The notes: generated from the letters alone by a model not told the origin. Positions 16,828 through 26,449 are shown, numbered from the stretch's first letter. The stretch is 64,000 nt of DNA from Bacteroidia bacterium (GCA_009929375.1 SAAO01000012.1:31164-95163); one strand, 5' to 3'. Numbers and translations are program-made.

Positions 16828-17382
16828 GTTAATGATAGACAATATCTATATAGATTGTAGTTTTATCTGGTATTTAACGATATTTAACTGTTTGCTGGCG
16901 TTAAATTATATAGATAAGGATAATTGAAGGGATTCAGCGATAGCTTTCGGCTATAAAAAGACAGTGCAAATATAGATATATTTATTGTAAATAACAATTG
17001 ATAGTGATAAAATGTATAAGTGTTTTGGTTGTTGTCTCGAACGAAGTGTGAGATTTCATTCGAATTATCAAAATAAATTTTAACGCACAACAATGTCTAT
17101 GTTACAAATACTAATGACTATGACTGAATAAGTTACTTTATCTTTTTGCCTTAGATATTATAGAACTCGTCTTGACTTTTTTATGGACACAGTAGCAATA
17201 CATAGGTTTTTAGATTAAAATCTGAATTTTCGACCACAGTAGCTAAAAATATCTTTGATATTTTTGAACTATGTGTACTTTTTTCTATTAAAATACAACT
17301 ACTGTGAACTATGTGTCAAAAGTTGAGATAACTTCATAGTATTTTGTTGTATTTTTGTCGGTCAGTAGTGTAAATTCTTTCG
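16828..17382. other. AT-rich intergenic region with repeated short motifs
   Basis: No credible gene. CACAGTAG occurs at 17188-17195 and 17235-17242 and inverted at 17299-17306. ACTATGTGT occurs near 17269 and 17309. AAAAATATC-TTT-GATATTTTT (about 17246-17266) is a perfect palindrome that contains a TATCTTTG box. A second -7 match TATTTTTG is at 17350-17357 and may serve the downstream Smr gene. The region could be a decayed insertion or a regulator-binding array. Confidence 0.4.
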
Positions 17383-17475
17383 ATGAATGAGTCCGAAAGA
17401 AGTAAAAATAATAAGCAATGGAATGTCGCTGGAAATGTAAAACCCGCGTATGTCAATGCTCAAAATAATAATTAG
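17383..17475 (+). CDS. Possible 30-residue small protein upstream of the Smr gene
   Basis: An ATG at 17383 opens a frame of 30 codons ending in TAG at 17475, two bases before the ATG of the DUF2027-Smr gene. It is preceded in frame by a stop, and it begins about 25 bases after a TATTTTTG -7 box. The product starts MNESERSKNNKQWNV and is Asn-rich and hydrophilic. The close spacing suggests translational coupling or a leader peptide. There is no homology argument, so it may be chance. Confidence 0.35.
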   Translation: MNESERSKNNKQWNVAGNVKPAYVNAQNNN

Positions 17476-17477
17476 TT

Positions 17478-18551
17478 ATGATTAAAAAAGGTGATAATGT
17501 GCGTTTTCTCAACGCAGTAGGAGGAGGGACTGTGGTTCGTATTGATGCAGATAAAAAACTGATATATGTGGAAGATGCCGATGGTTTTGAAATTCCTGTG
17601 CTCGAGCGCGAATGTGTGGTGATTGGCGAAGTAAATGAAAAGACTAATTTTATAAAGAAAGATTTTTCTTCCAAAGGGAATACTCCGGCTGCAGAGCCTG
17701 TGTCGGTTGAATCTGAAAAACCTAAAGTCAGAATTCAGGAACCGGTTGTGGAAACACCCGAAGGCGATGTGCTGAAAGCTGTGCTTGCTTTCTTTCCGGT
17801 GGATATTAAACAGCTGCAAACTACGGCATACGATTGTTATCTGGTGAACGATAGCAATTATTTTCTGTATTATAACCTGATAAATGGCGAAGAAAATGTC
17901 CGCCGCACTGTAGCACACGGACTTATTGAGCCTAATATGCAGGAAGAACTTTGCTCGCTGACAAAAGAGCAACTCAACGACTGGGAAAATATCCGTGTTC
18001 AGATCATCCCATTCAAACAGGGGAAGTCGTACCCGACCCAGGATGTGATTAATGTGAAAATCAAAATGAATGTGGTACGATTCTATAAACTGCACAGCTT
18101 TACCGAAAACGATTATTTCGACGAGCCTGCCATGATTGTTGACATTGTGGCGGAAAAGGAAAACGCCCGACTTGCAGCCGTGTCGCCCGACGATATTAAA
18201 AAAGCGATGCTCAGCAAAGAAACGCCAGCTTTACCCCGCAAAATTGTGAGCAAGCCTAATCAACGTCCGGGTGTGACCGAAATTGATTTGCATATTACCG
18301 AATTGGTGGATACCACTGCCGGAATGAGCAATGCCGATATGCTGCAACTGCAAATGGATAAGTTTCACGCAGCTCTCAGCGAATACAAAAATCAGAAAGG
18401 TCACAAACTCGTGTTTATACATGGTAAGGGCGAGGGCGTTTTGCGCAAGGAAATTGAGAAACAACTCAAAACGCGCTACAAAACTTATTATTTTCAGGAT
18501 GCCTCATTCCGTGAATACGGATTCGGCGCCACTATGGTGACGATAAAGTAA
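17478..18551 (+). CDS. DUF2027 and Smr domain protein
   Basis: A 357-residue protein in the Bacteroidota DUF2027-Smr family. The N-terminal domain begins MIKKGDNVRFLNAVGGGTVVRID and looks like a small beta-barrel. The middle (about 95-250) is the DUF2027 core. The C-terminal Smr domain (about 270-357) has the motif EIDLHI and the loop HGKGEGVLRKEI, as in the nuclease domain of MutS2. Smr domains cut or bind branched nucleic acids or ribosome-bound mRNA; the substrate here is unknown. The gene is followed by two hairpins. Confidence 0.9.
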   Translation: MIKKGDNVRFLNAVGGGTVVRIDADKKLIYVEDADGFEIPVLERECVVIGEVNEKTNFIKKDFSSKGNTPAAEPVSVESEKPKVRIQEPVVETPEGDVLKAVLAFFPVDIKQLQTTAYDCYLVNDSNYFLYYNLINGEENVRRTVAHGLIEPNMQEELCSLTKEQLNDWENIRVQIIPFKQGKSYPTQDVINVKIKMNVVRFYKLHSFTENDYFDEPAMIVDIVAEKENARLAAVSPDDIKKAMLSKETPALPRKIVSKPNQRPGVTEIDLHITELVDTTAGMSNADMLQLQMDKFHAALSEYKNQKGHKLVFIHGKGEGVLRKEIEKQLKTRYKTYYFQDASFREYGFGATMVTIK

Positions 18552-18552
18552 C

Positions 18553-18595
18553 AACAAGTGAGGGCATCACTCCAAGTGACACCCTCACTACTTGT
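18553..18595 (+). terminator. First hairpin after the Smr gene
   Basis: ACAAG-TGAGGG pairs with CCCTCA-CTA-CTTGT around a short loop. No clear T-run follows, so it may stabilise the 3' end rather than stop transcription. Confidence 0.5.
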
Positions 18596-18604
18596 AAATT
18601 TCAA

Positions 18605-18642
18605 AAACACCCCGGTCTGTATTTTATCAGATTGGGGTGTTT
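18605..18642. terminator. Bidirectional terminator between the Smr gene and the ABC-2 permease
   Basis: AAACACCCC and GGGGTGTTT form a 9-base stem extended by partial pairing inside. A/T-rich tails on both sides serve the converging genes at 17478 (+) and 18725 (-). Confidence 0.7.
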
Positions 18643-18724
18643 GCATTTTGGCTGTTTGCTGACTTTGAATTGATGTTAAGGTTGTAGTATATTGTTCTTT
18701 TTTTGCGAATATGTTTGAGCGGCA

Positions 18725-19936
18725 TCATTGGCTTCTTTTTATTTGCCAACGATAGACTATTGCTGTGATAATTAGATAAATACAGGTTTGTATCCAAAGG
18801 CTCAGGTATTCGAAACGAATGGTGTGTAACGTTCCGCCTAAGGTGTTTATTTTGATATAAGCCTGTATGCCATGTACTGCCGGAAACATCCAGCTAAAGG
18901 TTTTCCAAAAAACATTGATGTTTGATTGTGGCCATGAAAATCCACTCAAAAACAACAGAATAAGTGAGAAAAAAAGGAAAATGATCATAGAGGTTTCGCG
19001 ATTTGGGAAAAACACCGAAATGGCCATCGAAAAAAAGATGGTAGCCAGCAAAAATGGTATAAGCATCTGAAATATATCCATACTCAAACCAATATGCGGT
19101 AAATTGAAAAGCTTTGGCACAAGTATCAATATATAATACGAAAATATTAAATACATACTTAAATAACATAAAGCTTTTCCTATAATAACACGAAAGGTGC
19201 CTCCTCTGTGTAATTTTGAACTTACCAGTACGTGAAATCTGTTTTCCTCACGCGAGGTGCCGGCAAGCATACTTATACCGAAAAAAAGTGTTTGATGTAT
19301 AATAAGAATCAAAATAGCCGGCATTAGGAAACTGGCGAATCCCATACCGCCATTATACAAACCAATTCCTTTAAAAGGAACAGGCTCCAGCGTTGCTTCA
19401 GCGCTTTGTCCGGTAATTCCCTGTGCATTAAGACGCTTCAGTTGAATTTCTTTCCCCATGTCCAAAATACTGTAATTGCTCGCCTGCATCAAAGCCCTGT
19501 AATATAAAAAGCTGCTCATGTCGCAATATATCGAAACCGTTGCCTGTTCGTTTTTTTGTATTTTTTTGTCGAAGTCGGCAGGTATATTTACAATGCCATG
19601 CACTTTGCGATTGTCAAAGGCCTTATGTGCCTCGTCCATCGAAGTGCAACGCAAAGCTATCTGCACATCCGGACTGGCATCAATATATCTGAGTAATTTG
19701 CGCGATTGAGCTGTTGCACTATTATCCACCACTGCTATGGGTGTATTCACCAAAGTTTCGTTGCGATAAAGTCCACAATACAATGCCGGATAAACAAGCG
19801 ATGCAATAATGAAAATGATAACTACACCACGATCGCTAAATACTACTTTAAATTCGTTTCTGTAAATCGAAATTATATCTTTTGCAATTGAAATCCACTT
19901 TGATAGTGGATTCATATTATGATTGGAAGTGCTCAT
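18725..19936 (-). CDS. ABC-2 type permease, second of pair
   Basis: A 403-residue inner-membrane protein of the ABC-2 (YhhJ-like) family: one N-terminal membrane segment (about 38-58, GVVIIFIIASLVYPALYCGLY), a large periplasmic domain (about 60-225), then about five membrane segments from residue 230 on. Last gene of a MarR-TolC-HlyD-permease-permease operon; its ATG follows the stop of the first permease by four bases. Such pairs form drug or lipid exporters driven by an ATPase and joined to HlyD and TolC across the envelope. No ATPase is encoded here. Confidence 0.88.
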   Translation of the reverse strand: MSTSNHNMNPLSKWISIAKDIISIYRNEFKVVFSDRGVVIIFIIASLVYPALYCGLYRNETLVNTPIAVVDNSATAQSRKLLRYIDASPDVQIALRCTSMDEAHKAFDNRKVHGIVNIPADFDKKIQKNEQATVSIYCDMSSFLYYRALMQASNYSILDMGKEIQLKRLNAQGITGQSAEATLEPVPFKGIGLYNGGMGFASFLMPAILILIIHQTLFFGISMLAGTSREENRFHVLVSSKLHRGGTFRVIIGKALCYLSMYLIFSYYILILVPKLFNLPHIGLSMDIFQMLIPFLLATIFFSMAISVFFPNRETSMIIFLFFSLILLFLSGFSWPQSNINVFWKTFSWMFPAVHGIQAYIKINTLGGTLHTIRFEYLSLWIQTCIYLIITAIVYRWQIKRSQ

Positions 19937-19940
19937 TTTT

Positions 19941-21119
19941 TTAATTTACCGGGTAATTTTGATGAATTGCCGCATTTTTTAGTCGGTGATACACAAATAA
20001 GGGAAGAATATTGAAAGCCAATAGCGATATTAATGGAATAATCGACATTTGTATTGATGTTCCATGCAATGCCTGATTGACATAAATATTAAAATAATGC
20101 CTTATGGGGAATAAGTCGCTGAAAATGCGCGACATGTAAGGCAATTGCTCAATAGGAAATGTGAATCCTGCATAGGTAAAGCCTAACAAGCCATAAAAGG
20201 CTGTGAGCGTTACACTATCGCGCAAAACTGGTGTAATCCCCATGAATAGTATGGCAATTGCCTGATAAGCCATTACATAGAGAATTGTAGTGATAAACAT
20301 CCAGCCGATTGAAGAATTCATCGGATATTGCATATATCTGTAAAGTAATATGTTGCTGATAATGCCCAATGTGCTAAAAATGATGGTGTATGGTAAAAGC
20401 TTTCCGGTTACAGCTGCAAATATCGAATTTTCGGCATTTTCGAGCCATTGATGGGCCGTTCGTTCTTTAAATTCGCTACCAATAGCAAAAACTGTCATAA
20501 GCAGAATCATAAGTTGCAATACCCCCGGAAGCAATACATTGAGCAGATAAATGCCATAATTTGCCCACGGATTGCCTATTTGATGGGTGTCGATAACAAT
20601 GGGTTGAATAATGCCCATGATGCGACTCTCGTCCACTCCTCTTGCCCGCAATACTTGTCGCTGCACAGCACCCGATGTGAGTGCACTCATGTACGAAATG
20701 TCTTTCAATAAAAGCGAACCGGCAATGAGGTAACCATTGTTTACATATATTTTTAATGTTGGTCTTTGATTGGTCATTACTTTTTGTGCAAAGCCTTTAT
20801 CTATTTCTACAAAAGCATAGATATTACCTTTTTGCATTTCCCGGCGTGCTTCGGTATGTGTGCCCAACTTCATCACAATTTCCGACTGTTGTGTACAGTC
20901 CAGATTTCGTGCAAACTGTCGGGATAGCGACGAGTTGTCTTTGTCCACAATGGCTATTGGCATTTTGTTGGGCTGTCCTTCGCTGAAAAACGTTAGAAAA
21001 AACACAAAGCAAAATGCCATAACCAATACAGTGCCAATTAAATATATTGGGCGGCTTACCATGCGCCTCAGCTCACGGCCAATTGTATTTGTAATTGCTG
21101 ATATTAATGATTGAAACAT
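19941..21119 (-). CDS. ABC-2 type permease, first of pair
   Basis: A 392-residue paralogue of the next gene with the same plan: N-terminal membrane helix (YLIGTVLVMAFCFVFFLTFF, about 26-45), periplasmic domain (IAIVDKDNSSLSRQFARNLD onward), and about five C-terminal membrane helices (VLLPGVLQLMILLMTVFAIG and later). The two probably form a heterodimer. It lies about 100 bases after the hlyD-like gene. The substrate cannot be predicted. Confidence 0.88.
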   Translation of the reverse strand: MFQSLISAITNTIGRELRRMVSRPIYLIGTVLVMAFCFVFFLTFFSEGQPNKMPIAIVDKDNSSLSRQFARNLDCTQQSEIVMKLGTHTEARREMQKGNIYAFVEIDKGFAQKVMTNQRPTLKIYVNNGYLIAGSLLLKDISYMSALTSGAVQRQVLRARGVDESRIMGIIQPIVIDTHQIGNPWANYGIYLLNVLLPGVLQLMILLMTVFAIGSEFKERTAHQWLENAENSIFAAVTGKLLPYTIIFSTLGIISNILLYRYMQYPMNSSIGWMFITTILYVMAYQAIAILFMGITPVLRDSVTLTAFYGLLGFTYAGFTFPIEQLPYMSRIFSDLFPIRHYFNIYVNQALHGTSIQMSIIPLISLLAFNILPLFVYHRLKNAAIHQNYPVN

Positions 21120-21218
21120 AAGTCCGATCCTGTCAGGGATTTTAATTTAAAGAAATGATTTTTGAATGCGAAAAAAAACTGAATGGTAGTATAGGTGCAT
21201 TTTCTACCTGTGTAAGTA

Positions 21219-22211
21219 TCAGAACTTGATGTTTTCAATTAATGCAGTCATGCCGGGACGCAGATCATCGACTGTTTTTGTAGGTTCGGCACGAACTTCG
21301 AAAGTTTTCACATCAAATTGTCCGGTAGTTTTTGTTGCTTTCCATGTGGCATAAGAGGCCATTGCTTTTATGTAATTTACCTTGACGTCAATCACTTTAT
21401 TGTTGAGTGCCGGAATTTTTACTTTTAATATAGTCCCCATTTTTATGTTTGCAAGTAAGTCTTCGCGTACATTAAAGTTAAAATGTATTTTACTTAAATC
21501 CACAATACTCATAATGGGTGCGCCGGTGCCCACAAGTTCGCCGCGGTTGGGATAAATCTCACTTATTTCGCCATCGGATGGTGCTATCAGTGTGGTCTCA
21601 TTCATATACGATTTTACTTCGTTTACTGCTCCACGTGCTCTGTCGACCAATGCAAGTGCTGCCTCCTTGTCTTCCTGTTCAGCGCCATTTTTTGCCATTT
21701 CGTATTGGCTTTTAGCTGCATTTGCTGTCGCTACAGCAGCTTTATACATAGCTTCGGCTTCGTCGCGCTTCTGTGCCGGAACTACTCCTTTATCAAATAA
21801 TTTCTGAACTCTATCGAACGATTTTTTGGTAATATCAACACCCACTAACGATTTTTGGTACATCTCGTAAGCTCCCATAATCAATTCCCTGCGTGCACCT
21901 TTTTTTGCCTTTTTGTTTTGTGCCTGAGCAGCCTGCTCGGCAGCAGTGGCCTGTTCCATCTTGGCATTGAGTTCAGGACTTTCAACAATTACAAGTGTAT
22001 CACCGGCATGAACGTAATTTCCTTCGTCTACCAAAAACATACTAATTCGTCCCGGAATTTTACCGGACACACGTACTTCGGGTGCATCGGCCTCACCCTG
22101 AATGATGATTGGTTCTGGTTTGTTAAGTATTAATCCGATAATAAAAATGATAACTGTAACTGCTATCAGAGCAAATAGCCCCGTTCTTAAATCTTTATTT
22201 TTTGCTTTCAT
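21219..22211 (-). CDS. HlyD-family membrane fusion protein
   Basis: A 330-residue periplasmic adaptor anchored by one N-terminal helix (about 11-29, LFALIAVTVIIFIIGLIL). The biotinyl-lipoyl-like motif VRVSGKIPGRISMFLVDEGNYVHAGDTLVIVESPEL, a long coiled-coil hairpin rich in Ala/Glu/Lys (about 80-195), and the C-terminal lipoyl half (LIAPSDGEISEIYPNRGELVGTGAPIMSIVDLS) are all present. It would bridge the ABC-2 permeases to the TolC-like channel encoded 40 bases upstream. Confidence 0.92.
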   Translation of the reverse strand: MKAKNKDLRTGLFALIAVTVIIFIIGLILNKPEPIIIQGEADAPEVRVSGKIPGRISMFLVDEGNYVHAGDTLVIVESPELNAKMEQATAAEQAAQAQNKKAKKGARRELIMGAYEMYQKSLVGVDITKKSFDRVQKLFDKGVVPAQKRDEAEAMYKAAVATANAAKSQYEMAKNGAEQEDKEAALALVDRARGAVNEVKSYMNETTLIAPSDGEISEIYPNRGELVGTGAPIMSIVDLSKIHFNFNVREDLLANIKMGTILKVKIPALNNKVIDVKVNYIKAMASYATWKATKTTGQFDVKTFEVRAEPTKTVDDLRPGMTALIENIKF

Positions 22212-22250
22212 ATTCTTCTAAATTGTCAATTATTAATTGTTAATTATTAA

Positions 22251-23720
22251 TTACTTAAGTGTTCCTAATGATTTTGATAAGTATAAATTGCAGATTTTTA
22301 AATCGATGCAGGCATCAATATTTTCGGATTTGGCACTGAGCCAGGCTGTTTGCGCTCCCAGCAAATCGGTCGAAGTTATTACACCGGCATCGAAACCTTC
22401 CGTGGCATAGCGCAAATTTTCTTCGGCCTGTTCGATATTTTTTTCTGTAGCCGACTTTTTCTTCATGCTTTCAGCTACTTTATAGCTATTTTGCTTTATT
22501 TGCAACTGCATTTTCTCCTTCACTTCGTCCAGTTGCATACCGGCAATTTTTCGCTGTGATTTAGCCGCATTAAGCGTATGAAATTTATCGCCAAAATGAA
22601 ACAAAGGCACATTAGCCACAATGCCCACGTTGAACATGCCGCCAAACTCATTTTTGTAACCGTTATATACATTCGGATTCGACACCAGATAATTTCCTGT
22701 AAGGCCAATATTGGGCATAAAGCGCGACAGCATAATGCGTTCGTTGGATTTGGCTATATTCTCAACCTGTGTTAATGCTTTGATTTCGGGGCGATTGCTA
22801 ATGGCTTCATCCACAGGAATAAGTTGTACATTCTCTTCGGATTTCAGCGTGGCATCGCTGAGTGCATACTGCTCGTCGAGCGGAAAACCACACAACTGAT
22901 TCAATGCCATTTTCGATAAATTCAGTCCATCTTCGGCTTTCGTAACCGTCATTTCAGCTTCGTTGAGTTTAACACGTACTTTCAACGCTTCAGCTTTTGT
23001 AGCCACACCTTCCTCAATCATTACCCGCACGTTCGAGTCGAGTTTTGCTATCAGATTGCGATATTCACGCGCCAGTTTCACCTTATTTTCGAGCGAGACA
23101 ACACGCCAGTAAGCTTCATCCACTTCGAGTAAAAGCTCGGTAATTTTGTTTTCGTGCTGAGCTGCAGCCAGATTCTCGCCGTATTTTGCAACGCGGTATA
23201 GTTCCAGAATTTTTCCACCCATAAACACCGGCTGTACAAAACCAATTGTACCGGCAAACACATTGTGTATATCGAACTCCATAGCCTCTTTGGGCAACAA
23301 GGCGTAACCCTTCCACTGAATTTTTTCCGGATTAGTTTTGGGATTAAATGGGGTGTTGTTCGCATCGAGGGGAATGGGTTGTCCGTTTACCAGCGTCCAA
23401 TTGTTCGAAATCTGATCAGGTGTAAATCCAAATGAGCCATCTGGCATTTTAGTCCCCACGGGCAGCATAGCGTCTTCGGCTAGCAGCGACAGATTTTTTT
23501 CGTTCCATGCATAGGTTGCATTTGCCGAAAAATTGGGCAAAAACTGTGTAAAAGCCGCTTTTTTGAGTTCGCGGGCTGCATTTACACTCTCCTTCGACAT
23601 TTGCAGCGTTTTGTTGTGTTCCAACGCTTTTTGCCGGCAATCTTCCAGTTTCAAAACCTTCTGCGCATGCAATTGTACTACACTGACGATTGTCAGCAAC
23701 ACGAATACCTTTTTCTTCAT
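22251..23720 (-). CDS. TolC-family outer-membrane efflux protein
   Basis: A 489-residue outer-membrane channel with a signal peptide (MKKKVFVLLTIVSVVQLHA). It has two outer membrane efflux repeats, each rich in long Ala/Glu/Asn helices (KLEDCRQKALEHNKTLQMSKESV; EAISNRPEIKALTQVENIAKSNE). It forms the exit duct of the export system. An inverted repeat that looks like the MarR operator lies 22-47 bases before its ATG, so it may have its own regulated promoter. Confidence 0.93.
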   Translation of the reverse strand: MKKKVFVLLTIVSVVQLHAQKVLKLEDCRQKALEHNKTLQMSKESVNAARELKKAAFTQFLPNFSANATYAWNEKNLSLLAEDAMLPVGTKMPDGSFGFTPDQISNNWTLVNGQPIPLDANNTPFNPKTNPEKIQWKGYALLPKEAMEFDIHNVFAGTIGFVQPVFMGGKILELYRVAKYGENLAAAQHENKITELLLEVDEAYWRVVSLENKVKLAREYRNLIAKLDSNVRVMIEEGVATKAEALKVRVKLNEAEMTVTKAEDGLNLSKMALNQLCGFPLDEQYALSDATLKSEENVQLIPVDEAISNRPEIKALTQVENIAKSNERIMLSRFMPNIGLTGNYLVSNPNVYNGYKNEFGGMFNVGIVANVPLFHFGDKFHTLNAAKSQRKIAGMQLDEVKEKMQLQIKQNSYKVAESMKKKSATEKNIEQAEENLRYATEGFDAGVITSTDLLGAQTAWLSAKSENIDACIDLKICNLYLSKSLGTLK

Positions 23721-23741
23721 ACCTGTAAATTGATTAAAAGG

Positions 23742-23767
23742 ACAATAGTTGTGTATGCAACTATTGT
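23742..23767. promoter_or_regulatory. MarR-type operator before the TolC gene
   Basis: ACAATAGTTG-TGTATG-CAACTATTGT is a perfect inverted repeat with 10-base arms, typical of MarR dimer sites. It lies between marR and the TolC gene. A related site is before marR (24229-24248), sharing TAGTTGTGTA and CAAC. Confidence 0.7.
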
Positions 23768-23777
23768 TGTAAAAAAA

Positions 23778-24212
23778 TTATTTTAAATTAGCCATTATTT
23801 TTTTTAGTACCGTTCTGGAAGTGTTGAGTTCTTCTTCTGATATTCCATTTAGTGTTCGGTTGGCCACCCGCATTACTATTTCTGTAGCTTTGGCTTGCAA
23901 TGCCACACCAGCGCTTGTGAGATGAATGATATTTGTGCGGCGGTCGGTAGGATCGGATACCCGGGTTACCAGTCGGCTTTTTTCTAATTTGTCGATGAGC
24001 CTGGTCATGCTTGGTTTATCTTTTGCAGTAAGCTCGCAAAGTTTCTGTTGAGTTACCTTGTCTTCCTTCCAAAGGCAAGCCATAACCGACCATTGTTCAG
24101 TAGAAATGTCGATGCCTTCGGCCACAAACGAACGTAGGAACGTGCGATTGATAGCAGCGGAGATTTTCCCTACCAATATATCAAACAATTCATCGTTGTG
24201 TATCTGAGACAT
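23778..24212 (-). CDS. MarR-family transcription regulator
   Basis: A 144-residue winged-helix regulator. The start MSQIHNDELFD fits the family; an upstream in-frame ATG at 24245 lies within the operator. The recognition region includes STEQWSVMACLWKEDKVTQQKLCELTAKDKPSMTRLIDKLEKSRLVTRVSDPTDRRTNIIHLT, which is the MarR helix-turn-helix and wing (DPTDRR). First gene of the efflux operon; it most likely represses the operon and itself through the two operators, and releases DNA on binding a small aromatic or lipophilic ligand. Confidence 0.92.
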   Translation of the reverse strand: MSQIHNDELFDILVGKISAAINRTFLRSFVAEGIDISTEQWSVMACLWKEDKVTQQKLCELTAKDKPSMTRLIDKLEKSRLVTRVSDPTDRRTNIIHLTSAGVALQAKATEIVMRVANRTLNGISEEELNTSRTVLKKIMANLK

Positions 24213-24228
24213 AATAATTGCTATTTGT

Positions 24229-24248
24229 AATAGTTGTGTAAACAACGG
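24229..24248. promoter_or_regulatory. MarR-type operator before marR
   Basis: AATAGTTGTGTA-AA-CAACGG shares the left arm and TGTA spacer with the perfect site at 23742-23767, with a weaker right arm. It sits just downstream of a TAATTTTG -7 box (minus strand, + 24251-24258), so binding there would block transcription of marR. Confidence 0.6.
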
Positions 24249-24459
24249 TGCAAAATTACTGAACTTTTCGATAATGTCGGCTATTGTTTAACATGTTTTA
24301 TGATACTGTCGATTCTCCTGAGGGTATATATGTGTACTGTTAACTGTAAAGCGATTTTATGTGCTTCTGTAATGCCTGATTTGTTTGCAATGGTCAAATA
24401 ATTTTTCCGGCAGAGTTCCTCCGTGGTTGTCGTTATCGAATCAATTTTTCAATAATGAC
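24249..24459. other. Intergenic region between marR and the dnaK terminator
   Basis: Contains the marR promoter -7 box on the minus strand (24251-24258). Nothing else recognisable; no coding potential. Confidence 0.5.
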
Positions 24460-24497
24460 AAAACGCCCCAACCTGAAATTTCAGATTGGGGCGTTTT
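24460..24497 (-). terminator. dnaK terminator
   Basis: AAAACGCCCC and GGGGCGTTTT close a long stem (further pairing AA-CTGAAATTTCAG-TT inside). It starts 36 bases after the dnaK stop. Confidence 0.85.
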
Positions 24498-24532
24498 CTT
24501 ATCTTTTTCCCCTTTAGGGGTTAGAGATGTTT

Positions 24533-26449
24533 TTATTTTACTTCTTCAAAATCCACATCAGTTACATCACCCTGAGTGTTTCCGCTCTGGCTCTGTTGTT
24601 GCTGTCCGCCAAAGTCCTGAGGACCGGCTTGTCCGCCCTGAGCATTTTGAGCATTGTACATTTCCTGACTTGCAGCCTGGAAAACAGTGTTCAGTTCGTT
24701 GGTAGCAGCATCAATACCTGCAATATCCTGAGCTTTGTGAGCTTCTTTCAGTTTGGCAAGAGCAGCTTCTATCGGACCTTTTTTGTCGGCAGGAAGTTTG
24801 TCGCCAAATTCAGCAAGTTGTTTTTCTGTCTGGAAAATCAACGAATCGGCATGGTTCAGTTTGTCGATCTTTTCTTTTTCTTTGGCATCGGCTTCGGCGT
24901 TTGCAGCCGCTTCGTCCTTCATACGTTTGATTTCGGCATCGCTCAAGCCTGAAGAAGCTTCGATACGGATACTTTGCTGTTTTCCGGTTGCTTTATCTTT
25001 GGCCGATACATGCAGAATACCGTTTGCGTCGATATCGAAAGTTACTTCGATTTGTGGTTCGCCACGACGGGCAGGCATGATGCCATCTAAGTGGAAACGA
25101 CCAAGCGATTTGTTCTGATTTGCCATTGGACGTTCGCCCTGCAATACATGTATTTCAACCGAAGGCTGATTATCGGCAGCAGTGGTGAAAGTTTCCGATT
25201 TTTTTGTCGGAATAGTAGTGTTGGCTTCAATCAGTTTGGTCATTACGCTACCCATGGTTTCGATACCAAGCGACAGCGGAGTTACGTCGAGCAACAATAC
25301 ATCTTTTACATCGCCACTCAATACGCCACCCTGAATTGCAGCACCCACAGCTACTACTTCGTCGGGGTTCACACCTTTCGAAGGCGCTTTTCCAAAGAAT
25401 TTTTCAACAGCTGACTGAATAGCAGGAATACGTGTCGAACCACCTACAAGGATTACTTCGTCGATATCGTTTGTAGTAAGACCTGCATTTTTAAGCGCTG
25501 TACGGCAAGGTTCGATAGTGCGTTGAATCAAATCGTCAACGAGTTGTTCGAATTTTGCACGTGTAAGTGTGCGCACAAGGTGACGTGGAACACCATCTAC
25601 CGGCATAATATATGGCAGGTTGATTTCCGAAGAAGTGGTATTCGAAAGTTCGATTTTTGCTTTTTCGGCAGCTTCTTTCAAGCGCTGCAATGCCATAGGG
25701 TCTTTGCTCAGGTCAACGCCACTGTTTTCGTTTTTGAATTCCTGAACCAGCCAGTCGATAATACGGTGGTCGAAGTCATCACCTCCGAGGTGAGTGTCAC
25801 CATCAGTCGATTTTACTTCGAAAACGCCATCGCCAAGTTCGAGCACCGAAACGTCATGAGTACCACCACCGCAGTCGAACACCACAATTTTCATGTCTTT
25901 GTTGGTTTTGTCCAGACCGTAAGCCAGTGCCGCAGCAGTAGGTTCGTTGATAATACGACGTACATTCAGACCGGCAATTTCGCCGGCTTCTTTAGTAGCC
26001 TGACGCTGCGAGTCGTTGAAGTAAGCAGGTACAGTGATCACAGCTTCGGTAACTTCCTGTCCGAGATATTCTTCAGCAGTTTTTTTCATTTTCTGAAGAA
26101 TGATGGCCGAAATTTCCTGTGGAGTGTAAAGGCGTCCATCAATGTCCACACGTGGAGTGTTGTTGTCGCCACGGGTTACTTTGTAAGGCACGCGTTCGAT
26201 TTCTTTTGACAAACGGTCGTAGGTTTCGCCCATGAAACGTTTGATCGAGAATACAGTTTTAGTTGGGTTTGTAATGGCCTGACGTTTCGCAGGATCACCA
26301 ATCTTACGTTCGCCGCCATCCACAAAACCGATTACAGAAGGAGTTGTACGTTTACCTTCGCTGTTGGTAATTACGATAGGTTCGTTACCTTCCATTACAG
26401 AAACACACGAGTTGGTGGTTCCTAAGTCAATTCCAATAATTTTTCCCAT
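24533..26449 (-). CDS. dnaK: Chaperone DnaK (Hsp70)
   Basis: A 638-residue ATP-dependent chaperone that folds and rescues proteins with DnaJ and GrpE. The nucleotide-binding domain starts [14 protein letters not shown]; further signatures are [31 protein letters not shown] and [14 protein letters not shown]. The substrate-binding domain follows ([20 protein letters not shown]), with a Gln/Gly-rich tail ending [11 protein letters not shown], the typical bacterial DnaK end. Full length. It stands alone here, without grpE or dnaJ, and has a strong terminator. No CIRCE element was seen upstream. Confidence 0.98.
   Translation of the reverse strand: MGKIIGIDLGTTNSCVSVMEGNEPIVITNSEGKRTTPSVIGFVDGGERKIGDPAKRQAITNPTKTVFSIKRFMGETYDRLSKEIERVPYKVTRGDNNTPRVDIDGRLYTPQEISAIILQKMKKTAEEYLGQEVTEAVITVPAYFNDSQRQATKEAGEIAGLNVRRIINEPTAAALAYGLDKTNKDMKIVVFDCGGGTHDVSVLELGDGVFEVKSTDGDTHLGGDDFDHRIIDWLVQEFKNENSGVDLSKDPMALQRLKEAAEKAKIELSNTTSSEINLPYIMPVDGVPRHLVRTLTRAKFEQLVDDLIQRTIEPCRTALKNAGLTTNDIDEVILVGGSTRIPAIQSAVEKFFGKAPSKGVNPDEVVAVGAAIQGGVLSGDVKDVLLLDVTPLSLGIETMGSVMTKLIEANTTIPTKKSETFTTAADNQPSVEIHVLQGERPMANQNKSLGRFHLDGIMPARRGEPQIEVTFDIDANGILHVSAKDKATGKQQSIRIEASSGLSDAEIKRMKDEAAANAEADAKEKEKIDKLNHADSLIFQTEKQLAEFGDKLPADKKGPIEAALAKLKEAHKAQDIAGIDAATNELNTVFQAASQEMYNAQNAQGGQAGPQDFGGQQQQSQSGNTQGDVTDVDFEEVK

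Noticed and set aside
17020..17060. Self-pairing stretch near TCTCGAACGAAGTGTGAGA as a tRNA or tmRNA remnant
   Set aside because: Pairing is short and no other tRNA or tmRNA features are present.
25523..26209. 228-codon frame opposite dnaK
   Set aside because: Long antisense frames are common over dnaK because of codon bias; no start context or homology supports it.
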